A model generated the notes under the pieces. That model ran no database searches and was not told the origin of the DNA. It was given only the letters and a program-made list of their open reading frames with translations. The translations under genes and the position numbers were made by a program. Positions 28,357 to 38,179 of a DNA stretch of 64,000 bases are shown one piece after another. The stretch covers positions 930,001-994,000 of the forward strand of contig NZ_JAJVDH010000002.1 of the NCBI RefSeq assembly GCF_022758145.1. The letters are read 5' to 3'. Numbering within the stretch: position 1 is the first letter of the stretch; every line of letters starts with the position of its first letter. This DNA is from Pontibacter vulgaris. Lineage in GTDB: Bacteria; Bacteroidota; Bacteroidia; Cytophagales; Hymenobacteraceae.

Positions 28357-28706
28357 AAGTATACAGTATTTATACTTGGGTGAATCTAAATATCAGAAAG
28401 ATCAAACTACACCTATATATAATAAGGAGTATACAGTTTGGGAAGAGGTTTGAAAAATATGAATTGGCAACGCTTAAGTTGGATTTAGCATAATTAATTA
28501 TGACCAAAACAAACCAATGTTTTGCTTGTTGATTTTGTAATAAAAATTTGAATTAGATTAAGTTGGATGAAGTAGGTAGAAGAGTTTTGTTATTTAAAAA
28601 GGTTCTAAATAAATCCTGTTTAATGCGTTAAAAACCGAGTTTTTGCTGCTTATAAACTCTGAAAAAGGCACATATCGTTTTAGTTCCCAAAAATACACTT
28701 ATTCTA

Positions 28707-28737
28707 TTTGATTAATGGAAATCGGGTAGTAGATTTG
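28707..28737 (+). promoter_or_regulatory. Bacteroidetal promoter of the act-cox operon
   Basis: TTTG (28707-28710), 19 bases, TAGATTTG (28730-28737): a perfect TTTG-N19-TAnnTTTG match. Predicted start near 28744, leader about 40 bases to the actA ATG. Confidence 0.88.
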
Positions 28738-28785
28738 TGCCCGTAAAGTAATTTCACCATATACTAAACACACAAGTTCGAGGCT

Positions 28786-30108
28786 ATGATTAGCTGTATA
28801 CTTAAAACAAAAACCAAAATACTAATTGCCTTCCTGTTTGCTTTAACTGTTTCTTTCGGAGCTTATGCTCAGGGTGGCAGCGAGCAGGCTGAGGTGGCAA
28901 AAGAAGGGGTAGTGCCAGGCGCTACGCAAGGTGCCGATGCAGGTGGCTCATCTGCAGATCCTGCAGTAGTTGATGCAGGCGCAACTCTTTTCAAAAATAA
29001 CTGTGCCGTTTGTCACTCAGCTGGTAGTGATGTAGTGGTTGGCCCTGGTTTGCAGGGTGTAACAGAAAGAAGAAGCGAAGCCTGGCTTCTTAAGTGGATA
29101 AAGAACTCACAAGCTCTTATCCAGTCTGGCGATGCGGATGCTGTTGCTGTATATAATCAGTTTAACAAGCAGGCTATGCCTTCTTTTGCCTTTTCTGATG
29201 ATGAGGTAAAGTCAATCCTTGCTTACGTTCAGTCTGGCCAAGGTGCTGCAGCGGCTGCTCCGGCTCCTGCTGAAGGCGTGGAAGGTGCAACTCCTGGTGA
29301 AAACGTGGGAACTGAGGCAATTGGTGCTGTAGGTAATTACCTGGATATCGTACTGGTTGTTCTTATTGTTGTGTTAATAGTGTTGGTGGTTACACTCCTG
29401 TTAATTACCTCATTACTTAAGAACTATCTGAACAAGAATCGTCAGCTGGATGAGTATGACAGTGAAGTTGTAAATCAGCGTTTCGATTTCTCTAAGATTT
29501 ATAAGTCTAAAGCTGTTCGCACACTGGTTGTGTTGATATTTGTAGTTGTTCTGCTTGACCTTACTATAGATAAGGTAATGGGCATTGGTATTCAGCAAGG
29601 CTATCAGCCAAAGCAACCTATTGCTTTCTCGCACAAACTGCACGCAGGCGATCACCAGATCAACTGTAATTACTGCCACACTACAGTATATAAAGGTAAG
29701 AGCGCAAGCATTCCTTCTGCCAATATCTGTATGAACTGCCACAGCCAGATCAAAAAAGAATCTCCTGAGATTCAGAAGATATACAGAGCAATTGAGCGTA
29801 ACAAGCCAATCGAGTGGGTTAGAATTCACAATTTACCTGATCTTGCATACTTTAACCACTCTCAGCACACGCAGGTTGGTGGTGTAGAATGCCAGACGTG
29901 CCATGGTCCTATTCAGGAAATGGAAGTTGTGTCGCAGTATGCTCCGTTAACAATGGGCTGGTGTATTGATTGCCACCGCGAAACTCCGCTGAACACTGAA
30001 GGTAATGCCTATTATGACAACCTGGTGAAACTGCATGAGCAGTCTTCTAAAGGAGCCTTCACTGTTGCTTCAAATGGTGGTGCAGAATGCTCTAAATGCC
30101 ACTATTAA
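28786..30108 (+). CDS. actA: Alternative complex III subunit A: monoheme domain fused to pentaheme cytochrome c
   Basis: 440 residues with a signal peptide (about 1-29, ending AYAQ). A class I cytochrome c domain carries CAVCH at 73-77 and a likely Met ligand at 131 (AMPSF). An Ala/Pro linker follows, then two membrane segments (about 187-212 and 245-262). The pentaheme part has CNYCH 294-298, CMNCH 315-319, CQTCH 369-373, CIDCH 393-397 and CSKCH 435-439, the last one residue from the end. Six hemes in total. In alternative complex III this subunit passes electrons from the quinol/iron-sulfur side towards cytochrome c or directly to the oxidase. It is the first gene of the operon. Confidence 0.93.
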   Translation: MISCILKTKTKILIAFLFALTVSFGAYAQGGSEQAEVAKEGVVPGATQGADAGGSSADPAVVDAGATLFKNNCAVCHSAGSDVVVGPGLQGVTERRSEAWLLKWIKNSQALIQSGDADAVAVYNQFNKQAMPSFAFSDDEVKSILAYVQSGQGAAAAAPAPAEGVEGATPGENVGTEAIGAVGNYLDIVLVVLIVVLIVLVVTLLLITSLLKNYLNKNRQLDEYDSEVVNQRFDFSKIYKSKAVRTLVVLIFVVVLLDLTIDKVMGIGIQQGYQPKQPIAFSHKLHAGDHQINCNYCHTTVYKGKSASIPSANICMNCHSQIKKESPEIQKIYRAIERNKPIEWVRIHNLPDLAYFNHSQHTQVGGVECQTCHGPIQEMEVVSQYAPLTMGWCIDCHRETPLNTEGNAYYDNLVKLHEQSSKGAFTVASNGGAECSKCHY

Positions 30109-30153
30109 TCAATCCAGCTTTTTAATTAAGTATTCGAGTTTTCTAAATATAAT

Positions 30154-33147
30154 ATGCAAGACAGAATAAAATACTGGAAAGGAATTGAGGAGTTAGAAAA
30201 TACTCCGGAGTTCGCAAAGCATGCTCATAATGAGTTTCCAGAATTCCTGCCGGTTAATGAAACAAGAGGAGAGAGCTCCTCTGCTGGTGCAACTCCAGCA
30301 AGAAGAGATTTCCTGAAGCTTCTGGGTTTTGGCTTTGCAGCTGCGACTCTGGCTTCGTGCGAGGCTCCAGTAAGAAAAGCGATTCCTTACCTGAACAAGC
30401 CAGTGGATTTAGATCCGGGTGTGGCTAACTGGTATGCGTCTACTTACTTCGCTAACGGAGATTACAACAGTATACTTGTTAAGTCACGTGATGGTCGTCC
30501 TATCAAGATTGAGCCAAATCCTAGCTCAACGCTGGTAATCGGAACGAGCCCACGCGCACAGGCTTCGGTACTGGGTCTGTATGACAACAACAGACTTCGC
30601 ACTCCTCTTATTAAAGGTAAAGAGGCCAAGTGGGAGCAGGTAGACCGTGAGATTGCTTCTCGTTTAGGTAGTGTAAATGGTAAAGTAGCTTTTGTTTCTT
30701 CTACTATTATCAGCCCTACCACCAAAAAACTTATAAATGAATTCGGTGCTCGTTTTGCAAACTTCGAGCATGTAGTATACGATGCAAATTCAGCTTCTGC
30801 ACTGCTTGGAGCGAATGGTGGCGTTGTTCCAGGATATGATTTCAGCAAAGCCAATATTGTAGTTGGTATCAGCGCTGACTTCCTTGGCTCTTGGATGGCT
30901 CAATCGGTTTTTGCTAACCAGTATATTCAGAAAAGAAAGCTTTCTTCTGACAAGAAGGAAATGTCGCGTCATTACCAGTTTGAGACAATTATGTCGCTTA
31001 CAGGTGCTAACGCCGACGTTCGCGTTCCGATTAAGCCATCAGAAGAACTGGCAGTAGTAACTGCTCTATATAATGGAGTTACAGGACAGGGCGGAAGCAC
31101 TACTGGCAACTTTGATAAAAAAGCAATCGCAAATGCTGTTGCTGACTTAAAAGCTAATTCAGGTAAAGCATTAGTAGTATCTGGTTCTAATGATCCTGCA
31201 GTGCAGACATTAGTAACAGCTATCAACCAGGCTATTGGTGCAGAAGGTGCAACTATCGATACTGCTGCTCCATTCTTCGTGAAGCAGGGTAACGATGCCC
31301 AGATGCTTCGCCTGATCAACGAAATGAATGCAGGATCAGTTGGTGCTGTGTTCTTCTATAACGCTAACCCGGCTTACGATCACCCACTGGCAGATAAAGT
31401 AGTAAGTGGCCTAAAGAAAGTAGGATTAAAAGTATCGTTTGCAGATAGAGTGGAAGAAACTGCTGCTCTGTCTGACTACGTAACTCCGGATAACCATTAC
31501 CTGGAGTCTTGGAACGATGCAGAGCCTAAGAGAGGTATCCTGAGCCTGGCACAGCCGGTAATCAGCCCGATCTTTATGACTCGCCAGATGCAGGATAGCT
31601 TATTGAAGTGGAGCAACAACAAAACTCCATTCTATGAGTATCTGCGCAATAACTGGAGAGGCATCGCTTCTGGTGACTTTAATAAGTTCTGGGAAAAATC
31701 AGTGCACGATGGTGTAGTAAACGGATCGTTATTCCCGGCTACAACAGCAACAGCTAATACATTAACAGCTGCTGCAGCTGCAAGCAGAGCGAATAAAACT
31801 GCAGGAACGGGTATTGAAGCCGTAGTTTATGAAACTGTAGCTATCGGTACAGGTGCAGAAGCCAACAACCCATGGTTACAGGAAATGGCTGACCCTATTT
31901 CTAAAGCAACCTGGAGCAATTATGTGGCTATGCCACGTAAGATGGCTGATGAAATGAAAGTTGTACAGGGAGATGTGCTGAAAGTTAAGTTAGCTAACGG
32001 CAAATCAATCGAGCTGCCAGCGCTTATTCAGCCAGGACAGGCACAAGGCACTATTAGTATAGCAATGGGTTACGGACGTAATCTGGAGACTATGCCGGTA
32101 GCGAAAGGCCTTGGTGCAAATGCTTTCCCAATTGCAACAGTAGCTGGTAATAATATCATCTATAGTGGTAAAGTTGAGCTTGAGAAAACCAACGCTACTG
32201 TAGAAATCGCACAAATGCAGACGCACCATACTATTATGGATCGTAATGTAGTGCAGGAGAATACACTGGCTAACTATAAGAAAAATCCGAAAGATGTAAC
32301 GGAGTATGTGCGTTTAGCTACCCACGAAGGACCTGCTAAGCCATCTACTATTTCGTTATGGGATGATTACGAGTACAAGAATCACCACTGGGGTATGGTT
32401 ATCGACCTTAACTCATGTATTGGTTGCGGTGCTTGTACAATCAGTTGCCAGGCAGAAAACAACATACCGGTTGTAGGTAAGCAGGAAGTTCAGAATCGCC
32501 GTGAAATGCACTGGATGCGTATAGACAGATACTATAGCGCAGTAGAGCATGAAGAAGGTGATTATGCAACAATGGAAGATCCAGCAGAAAATCCTTCTGT
32601 TATTTTCCAGCCAATGCTTTGCCAGCACTGTAACCACGCTCCATGCGAAACTGTTTGCCCGGTAGCAGCAACTATGCACAGCTCTGAAGGTATAAACCAG
32701 ATGGCTTATAACCGTTGCGTAGGTACACGTTATTGCGCTAACAACTGCCCTTACAAAGTACGCCGCTTCAACTGGTTTGCTTACTCTAACAACGATAAGT
32801 TCGACTACAACATGAACAACGACCTCGGTAAGATGGTGTTGAACCCAGATGTAGTAGTTCGTGCAAGAGGTGTAATGGAGAAGTGCAGCTTCTGCGTACA
32901 GCGTGTACAGCTAGGTAAACTAGATGCAAAACGCGAAAACAGAAGGCCTAAGGATGGTGAGATCATTACAGCATGTGCGCAGTCTTGTCCGACAAACGCT
33001 ATCACGTTCGGTGATATGCTTGATCCGGAAAGCCGCGTATCTCAGTTGCTGGCTCGCGAGCAAGGCGAAAGAGCCTTCCACGTACTGGACGAACTTAACG
33101 TTCAGCCAAACGTGACTTACCTGACGAAAATTAGAAACTTAGCTTAA
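30154..33147 (+). CDS. actB: Alternative complex III subunit B (molybdopterin-oxidoreductase-like plus Fe-S domain)
   Basis: 997 residues. A Tat-type signal, [12 protein letters not shown] (49-60), runs into a lipobox LASC with C69, so export as a folded lipoprotein is likely. Residues about 90-700 resemble the molybdopterin oxidoreductase fold, which in ActB is known to lack the cofactor. The C-terminal Fe-S domain has four cysteine clusters: C755/758/761/765, C823/826/831/835, C855/861/865 and C911/914 with C941/945. One cluster reads [11 protein letters not shown] with three cysteines, which fits a 3Fe-4S site. It sits on the periplasmic side and links ActC to the hemes of ActA. Confidence 0.94.
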   Translation: MQDRIKYWKGIEELENTPEFAKHAHNEFPEFLPVNETRGESSSAGATPARRDFLKLLGFGFAAATLASCEAPVRKAIPYLNKPVDLDPGVANWYASTYFANGDYNSILVKSRDGRPIKIEPNPSSTLVIGTSPRAQASVLGLYDNNRLRTPLIKGKEAKWEQVDREIASRLGSVNGKVAFVSSTIISPTTKKLINEFGARFANFEHVVYDANSASALLGANGGVVPGYDFSKANIVVGISADFLGSWMAQSVFANQYIQKRKLSSDKKEMSRHYQFETIMSLTGANADVRVPIKPSEELAVVTALYNGVTGQGGSTTGNFDKKAIANAVADLKANSGKALVVSGSNDPAVQTLVTAINQAIGAEGATIDTAAPFFVKQGNDAQMLRLINEMNAGSVGAVFFYNANPAYDHPLADKVVSGLKKVGLKVSFADRVEETAALSDYVTPDNHYLESWNDAEPKRGILSLAQPVISPIFMTRQMQDSLLKWSNNKTPFYEYLRNNWRGIASGDFNKFWEKSVHDGVVNGSLFPATTATANTLTAAAAASRANKTAGTGIEAVVYETVAIGTGAEANNPWLQEMADPISKATWSNYVAMPRKMADEMKVVQGDVLKVKLANGKSIELPALIQPGQAQGTISIAMGYGRNLETMPVAKGLGANAFPIATVAGNNIIYSGKVELEKTNATVEIAQMQTHHTIMDRNVVQENTLANYKKNPKDVTEYVRLATHEGPAKPSTISLWDDYEYKNHHWGMVIDLNSCIGCGACTISCQAENNIPVVGKQEVQNRREMHWMRIDRYYSAVEHEEGDYATMEDPAENPSVIFQPMLCQHCNHAPCETVCPVAATMHSSEGINQMAYNRCVGTRYCANNCPYKVRRFNWFAYSNNDKFDYNMNNDLGKMVLNPDVVVRARGVMEKCSFCVQRVQLGKLDAKRENRRPKDGEIITACAQSCPTNAITFGDMLDPESRVSQLLAREQGERAFHVLDELNVQPNVTYLTKIRNLA

Positions 33148-33167
33148 AATTAAATAAAGATAGCGTT

Positions 33168-34604
33168 ATGCAGCATGTATCTCCTATAAGAGAGCCTCTT
33201 GTAACCGGGGGGAAAACATACCACGACATCACCGAAGATGTCTGCAGACAAGTGGAGGCGAAACCCAACGCACGTTGGGCCGCTGCTTTTGCAGTAGCTT
33301 TGGTAGGTTTAGCTATTTTCCTTTATTCAGTATATCGTACCTTATGGTACGGTATAGGCGAGTGGGGCCTTAATAAAACAGTAGGTTGGGCATGGGATAT
33401 CACCAACTTCGTATGGTGGGTAGGTATTGGTCACGCCGGTACACTTATCTCTGCGATCCTCCTGTTGTTCCGCCAGAAATGGAGAACTTCAATTAACCGA
33501 GCTGCAGAAGCGATGACAATCTTCGCTGTAATCTGTGCCGCAATGTTCCCTGTGCTTCACATGGGGCGTCCATGGTTAGCATACTGGGTGTTACCTTTAC
33601 CAAACACTTTCGGTTCTCTTTGGGTTAACTTTAACTCACCACTTCTTTGGGACGTATTTGCGATCTCAACTTATTTTTCCGTATCGCTTGTATTTTGGTA
33701 TATCGGTCTTATTCCAGACTTTGCTACTATCCGTGACAGAGCTACAGGCCCGATCGCAAGACGTGCTTATACTATCCTGTCTATGAACTGGACTGGCTCA
33801 GCTAAAGCATGGTCGCGTTACGAAACAGTTTCCTTGATCCTTGCAGGTCTTGCAACTCCTCTGGTACTTTCTGTACACACAATCGTATCCATGGACTTTG
33901 CAACTTCAGTTATACCAGGATGGCACACTACAATCTTCCCTCCATACTTTGTGGCAGGTGCGATTTTCTCAGGTTTTGCCATGGTACTTACACTGATGAT
34001 CATCACTCGTAAAACGTTTAAGCTGGAGGATTATATTACACTTGAGCACGTAGAGTCGATGAACAAGGTAATTATCCTGACCGGATCAATTGTAGGTATA
34101 GCTTATACAACAGAATTCTTTATTGCATGGTATTCAGGTGTAGAATATGAAGCTTATGCTTTCATTAACCGTGCAACTGGTCCTTACTGGTGGGCATACT
34201 GGTCAATGATGACTTGTAACGTAATCACGCCACAGTTATTCTGGTTCAGAAAGATCAGAAGAAGCTTAACTGCAACATTCATTATCTCGATCTTCGTGAA
34301 TATTGGTATGTGGTTCGAGCGTTTCGTAATTATCGTAACTTCACTACACAGAGATTATCTGCCATCTTCATGGGCTATGTTCTCTCCGACCTCTATAGAT
34401 ATAGGAGTGTATGTAGGTACAATCGGATTGTTCTTTACATTATTCTTATTGTTCGCTAAGTTTTTCCCTGTAGTGAACATGGCTGAAGTAAAAGCGATTT
34501 TGAAGTCATCTTCAGAAGTAAAGCATAATCACCACGCACATGCAAATACAATGCATGGCACTGCAACGGATTCGAACACTAATACACATCATAGCAATGA
34601 CTAA
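33168..34604 (+). CDS. actC: Alternative complex III subunit C (NrfD-type quinol-binding membrane protein)
   Basis: 478 residues with about ten membrane helices; NrfD/PsrC-like features include [16 protein letters not shown] and [16 protein letters not shown]. It provides the quinol oxidation site and probably a proton path. The N-terminal segment [18 protein letters not shown] is typical of ActC. The C-terminus is a histidine-rich tail ([14 protein letters not shown]..., ending THHSND) not needed for the fold. It begins 20 bases after actB; its last codons overlap the start of actD. Confidence 0.94.
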   Translation: MQHVSPIREPLVTGGKTYHDITEDVCRQVEAKPNARWAAAFAVALVGLAIFLYSVYRTLWYGIGEWGLNKTVGWAWDITNFVWWVGIGHAGTLISAILLLFRQKWRTSINRAAEAMTIFAVICAAMFPVLHMGRPWLAYWVLPLPNTFGSLWVNFNSPLLWDVFAISTYFSVSLVFWYIGLIPDFATIRDRATGPIARRAYTILSMNWTGSAKAWSRYETVSLILAGLATPLVLSVHTIVSMDFATSVIPGWHTTIFPPYFVAGAIFSGFAMVLTLMIITRKTFKLEDYITLEHVESMNKVIILTGSIVGIAYTTEFFIAWYSGVEYEAYAFINRATGPYWWAYWSMMTCNVITPQLFWFRKIRRSLTATFIISIFVNIGMWFERFVIIVTSLHRDYLPSSWAMFSPTSIDIGVYVGTIGLFFTLFLLFAKFFPVVNMAEVKAILKSSSEVKHNHHAHANTMHGTATDSNTNTHHSND

Positions 34605-35121
34605 AAAATTTGTTCTCGGTATCTACGATGATGAAGATGTCCTGCTGCAGGCCATCGAAAATGTACGGGCTGCTGGCACTAAAATATACGACGTTTTCTC
34701 ACCTTATCCTGTACACGGTATCGATGATGTATTAGGAATTAAGCGCTCAAGACTGCCAATCGTTGCGTTCTTCTGCGGTTTATTCGGTACTTCGTTCGCA
34801 CTTTGGATGCAGATCTGGATGCTAGGTTTTGACTGGCCAATGATCATTGGTGGTAAGCCTCACATTGCATTGCCATCATTTATACCTGTAACATTCGAAC
34901 TTACAGTTCTGTGTGCGGCATTTGGTATGGTTATCACATTCTTTATAGTGTCCAGAATCAGACCAACTACGCGTGTAAATGTTTTCGATAAGCGTTCAAC
35001 AGATGATAAATTTGTAATGGCTATCGAAGTTAATGAAGGAACAACTGATATTTCTACACTTAATAACCTGCTTCGCTCTAACGGTGCTATCGAAGTAAAT
35101 GAGAAGGAGGTAATTAAATAA
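34597..35121 (+). CDS. actD: Alternative complex III subunit D (DUF3341)
   Basis: 174 residues from the ATG at 34597; this start gives [19 protein letters not shown], the standard ActD opening, whereas the longer frame upstream only reads through the actC tail. DUF3341 has a cytoplasmic alpha/beta part and two helices (about 61-81 and 101-124), joined by a loop with [18 protein letters not shown]. It packs against ActC. It overlaps actC by eight bases and actE by one, so translation is probably coupled. Confidence 0.93.
   Translation: MTKKFVLGIYDDEDVLLQAIENVRAAGTKIYDVFSPYPVHGIDDVLGIKRSRLPIVAFFCGLFGTSFALWMQIWMLGFDWPMIIGGKPHIALPSFIPVTFELTVLCAAFGMVITFFIVSRIRPTTRVNVFDKRSTDDKFVMAIEVNEGTTDISTLNNLLRSNGAIEVNEKEVIK
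35104..35111 (+). promoter_or_regulatory. Strong Shine-Dalgarno sequence of actE
   Basis: AAGGAGGT, complementary over eight bases to the 16S 3' tail, lies 9 bases before the actE ATG (35121) and inside the last codons of actD. It is the longest such match I saw in the window. Confidence 0.7.
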
Positions 35122-35774
35122 TGAAAGCGATAAAAAACATAGGTTTCAAAGCCTCAGCTGTCCTATTTTCATCTGCAGTTCTGTTTGCCTGCAGCAATGA
35201 ACAGGATCCAGGCTTAGAGTATGCTCCGGATATGTATGAATCTATTCCTTTAGAGCCATACAAACAAATCAAAGCAAATAAGTTTAACCCAGGCGGCATG
35301 AATTTGCGTGTACCGGCACAGGGAACTGTAGCACGTGGCAAAATGGGTTATAATTTATACTTGTCACAGGATACTGCAGAAGTTGCAGGTGTTGAACTGA
35401 CAAATCCTTTAGCAGTTAATGAAGTTAACCTTGCTGAAGGTAAAGTGTTATACTCTCGTTTTTGTTCACCGTGCCACGGAGAGCAAGGCGATGGCCAGGG
35501 ATTGGTAGGACAGAAGTTCAAAGGTGTTCCTTCTTATTCTTCCGGTCGTGTAGCTTCTTTGCCAGCAGGTCATATTTTCCATGTTATTACAAATGGTAGA
35601 GGTAGAATGAGACCACATGGTTCTCAGGTTACTCCAACTGAACGATGGAAAATTGTAATGTATGTACAGCAATTACAGACAGGTTCTGTTCCTGCTGCAC
35701 CAGCAGATTCAACGGCTCAGGATGCAAGTGGACAACCAAGTACAGAAGTAACAGGTTCAACCCCGAATAACTAA
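35121..35774 (+). CDS. actE: Alternative complex III subunit E (monoheme cytochrome c lipoprotein)
   Basis: 217 residues. The signal ends in a lipobox LFAC with C24, so it is a membrane-anchored lipoprotein in the periplasm. One heme motif, CSPCH, is at 115-119, with GEQGDGQGLVG after it and a probable Met ligand in RGRMRPHG. The C-terminal 30 residues are Ala/Ser/Thr/Gln-rich and look disordered. In the Flavobacterium supercomplex the matching subunit is the monoheme partner near the oxidase. Translation starts one base inside the actD stop. Confidence 0.93.
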   Translation: MKAIKNIGFKASAVLFSSAVLFACSNEQDPGLEYAPDMYESIPLEPYKQIKANKFNPGGMNLRVPAQGTVARGKMGYNLYLSQDTAEVAGVELTNPLAVNEVNLAEGKVLYSRFCSPCHGEQGDGQGLVGQKFKGVPSYSSGRVASLPAGHIFHVITNGRGRMRPHGSQVTPTERWKIVMYVQQLQTGSVPAAPADSTAQDASGQPSTEVTGSTPNN

Positions 35775-35800
35775 GTCTAAGGCATAATTATTAAAGGATA

Positions 35801-37069
35801 ATGACAGAAGAAAGACTCATCATTTCCAGAAAAACGACAAACAAGTTTTTCTTGATGATAGCTATAGGTGTAATTTTACTTATAGTTGGAATTATAGCAA
35901 TGGCTGCAGGAGGGGGAGAGCATCATGCTGAAGGGCATGGAGAAGCTGCAGCAACTGCGCATGAGGCAGTATCATGGACTAAAAGGTTATTAATTAACCT
36001 TTGGTTAAACAATGTATACTTTACTGGTATCGCACTTGCAGGTGTATTCTTTGTAGCGGTACAGTATGTTGCTTATGCTGGCTGGTCTGTATTGATCAAG
36101 CGTGTGCCGGAAGCATTAGGTTATTACCTGCCAATTGGTGGTGTAGTAATGCTGCTGGTTTTCTTATTTGGTTCGCACGATATTTTCCATTGGACGCATG
36201 AGGGCCTTTACGATGTAAACAGCCCTGAGTACGACCCAATTATTGCCGGTAAATCTGGTTACCTGAACACAGCATTCTTCTTAATCAGAATGATTGTTTT
36301 CTTTGCTCTTTGGATATTATTCTTCAACTGGTTAAGAAGAAATTCAATCAATGAAGATTTACACGGAGGTACCACTTATTATCACAAGAGCATCAGAATA
36401 TCTGCCATGTTCCTTGTAGTATTTGGTATTTCTTCTTCAGTTTCAGCCTGGGATTGGGTATTATCAATTGATACACACTGGTTCTCTACCATGTTTGGCT
36501 GGTATGTTTTCGCCAGCTGGTTTGTATCAAGTCTTGCTGCCATCACGCTTACAGTAATTATTCTGAAGCAAAATGGCTACCTGAAAATGGTAAATGCCAA
36601 CCACCTACACGACCTAGGTAAGTTTGTTTTCGCATTCTCTATTTTCTGGACGTATGTATGGTTCTCGCAGTTCATGCTGATCTGGTATGCTAACATTCCG
36701 GAAGAATCTATCTATTTTATTGATAGACTTAGTGGCAATGCAGGTAACTTTAAATGGATTTTCTTCACTAACCTTCTTGTTAATTTTGCATTCCCTTTCC
36801 TTGTATTAATGACAAGAGATGCAAAACGTCAGATGATCATGTTGAAGATCGTAACTATAGCCATCCTTTTTGGTCACTGGTTAGACTTTTACCTAATGAT
36901 GATGCCAGGTACACTTCGTACAAGTGCCAGCATTGGATTCATTGAAATAGGTACTGCTCTTGTTTTCTTAGGTGTGTTCCTGTTAACTTTTACAAAAGGT
37001 CTTACTAAAGCATCTCTTGTACCTGTTAACCACCCATTTCTGGAAGAGAGTGTTCATCATCATGTTTAG
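35801..37069 (+). CDS. actF: Alternative complex III subunit F (second NrfD-like membrane protein)
   Basis: 422 residues with about ten helices, homologous in plan to ActC but shorter. Family stretches include SAWDWVLSIDTHWFSTMFGWYVFASWF and FIDRLSGNAGNFKWIFFTN. ActF is the paralogous membrane partner of ActC and is thought to share in quinol binding or proton movement. The loop after helix 1 is His-rich (EHHAEGHGEAAATAHEA) and the last residues are HHHV. 26 bases separate it from actE. Confidence 0.93.
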   Translation: MTEERLIISRKTTNKFFLMIAIGVILLIVGIIAMAAGGGEHHAEGHGEAAATAHEAVSWTKRLLINLWLNNVYFTGIALAGVFFVAVQYVAYAGWSVLIKRVPEALGYYLPIGGVVMLLVFLFGSHDIFHWTHEGLYDVNSPEYDPIIAGKSGYLNTAFFLIRMIVFFALWILFFNWLRRNSINEDLHGGTTYYHKSIRISAMFLVVFGISSSVSAWDWVLSIDTHWFSTMFGWYVFASWFVSSLAAITLTVIILKQNGYLKMVNANHLHDLGKFVFAFSIFWTYVWFSQFMLIWYANIPEESIYFIDRLSGNAGNFKWIFFTNLLVNFAFPFLVLMTRDAKRQMIMLKIVTIAILFGHWLDFYLMMMPGTLRTSASIGFIEIGTALVFLGVFLLTFTKGLTKASLVPVNHPFLEESVHHHV

Positions 37070-37093
37070 AGATCACACTAAAAGCGTTATATA

Positions 37094-38152
37094 ATGATTA
37101 CGATCGCCATAGGTTTATCCCTTATACTTTTATTAGTAATCCTCTTCCTGTTGTTCAGGATAGGTACGCTGGCTTCTATATTTAGAGGTTCTACACAGCG
37201 TGCAGCAGGTACTACTAAAACCAGTAACCGAGTAAACAGTACACTTCTTCTGCTTTTCCTTATACTTGGTGGAGCAGCCTTTGTATGGTCTTTTGCTGAT
37301 TCATGGGATGATATGAATCAGCCCTTGGCTTCTGTACATGGTGAGTGGACTGACAGCCTGTTCTGGACAACGATGATTATCATCGGTATTGTGTTTGTTA
37401 TTACACAAGTGTTGCTATTTTTCTATTCTTTTAAATATCAGCACAAGGACAACAAGAGAGCTTACTATTATCCGCATAACAACAAACTGGAAATTGTTTG
37501 GACAATGATTCCGGCTGTAGTAATGGCTATACTTGTATTTGCGGGTTGGAAAACCTGGACTAAGATTACAAGTGCAGCTCCTGAAGATGCAGTTGTAGTA
37601 GAAGTGATGGGTAAGCAGTTTAACTGGATGGTTCGTTACCCAGGACCAGATGGAAAACTGGGAAGCGCTAAGTATACGCTTATCGACGCTACAAACGAAT
37701 TTGGTGTAGATTTCAGCGATCCAAATTCTAAGGACGACTTTATGCCGCGTGAATTACACGTGCCTAAAGGTAAGCCAGTTCTTTTGAAGATTCGCTCAAG
37801 AGATGTTATCCATAGTGTTTTCATGCCTCACTTCCGTTTGAAAATGGATGCTGTACCAGGTATGCCAACTAAGTTCTGGTTTGTTCCGACTAAAACTACT
37901 GCTGAAATGCAGAATGAGACTGGTAACCCAGACTTCAAGTATGAGTTAGCTTGTACTGAAATTTGTGGACGTGGTCACTTCGCAATGCGCTTTATAGTTG
38001 TTGTAGATGAGCCGGAAGATTATGAGGCTTGGTTAGCAACACAGCAGCCATTCATTGAGCAGAATCCTGATCTGATGGCTAAGTTTACGAATAAAGCTCA
38101 AGCTTCATTAGAAGTTGAGAAGAAGTCGGAAACAACAGAAGTAGTAAAATAA
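37094..38152 (+). CDS. coxB: Cytochrome c oxidase subunit II
   Basis: 352 residues. There are three hydrophobic segments (about 3-21, 50-66 and 91-111), one more than the usual two, followed by the cupredoxin domain. The CuA ligands are all visible: H240 (DVIHSVF), C287, E289 and C291 (CTEIC), H295 and M298. There is no C-terminal cytochrome c domain, so it is aa3- rather than caa3-type; ActA or ActE can deliver electrons directly. 24 bases downstream of actF, same operon. Confidence 0.96.
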   Translation: MITIAIGLSLILLLVILFLLFRIGTLASIFRGSTQRAAGTTKTSNRVNSTLLLLFLILGGAAFVWSFADSWDDMNQPLASVHGEWTDSLFWTTMIIIGIVFVITQVLLFFYSFKYQHKDNKRAYYYPHNNKLEIVWTMIPAVVMAILVFAGWKTWTKITSAAPEDAVVVEVMGKQFNWMVRYPGPDGKLGSAKYTLIDATNEFGVDFSDPNSKDDFMPRELHVPKGKPVLLKIRSRDVIHSVFMPHFRLKMDAVPGMPTKFWFVPTKTTAEMQNETGNPDFKYELACTEICGRGHFAMRFIVVVDEPEDYEAWLATQQPFIEQNPDLMAKFTNKAQASLEVEKKSETTEVVK

Positions 38153-38179
38153 GAAATTAGCATTTAAATACTGTTGACA

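Larger units (their letters stand above)
28297..28785. other. Divergent control region between rpsF and the respiratory operon
   Basis: 489 AT-rich bases with a canonical promoter at each end: 28326-28356 leftward and 28707-28737 rightward. The central 28357-28706 holds no supported frame, no terminator-like hairpin and no repeat that I can recognise. Its length leaves room for regulator binding or an unrecognised small RNA. Confidence 0.6.
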
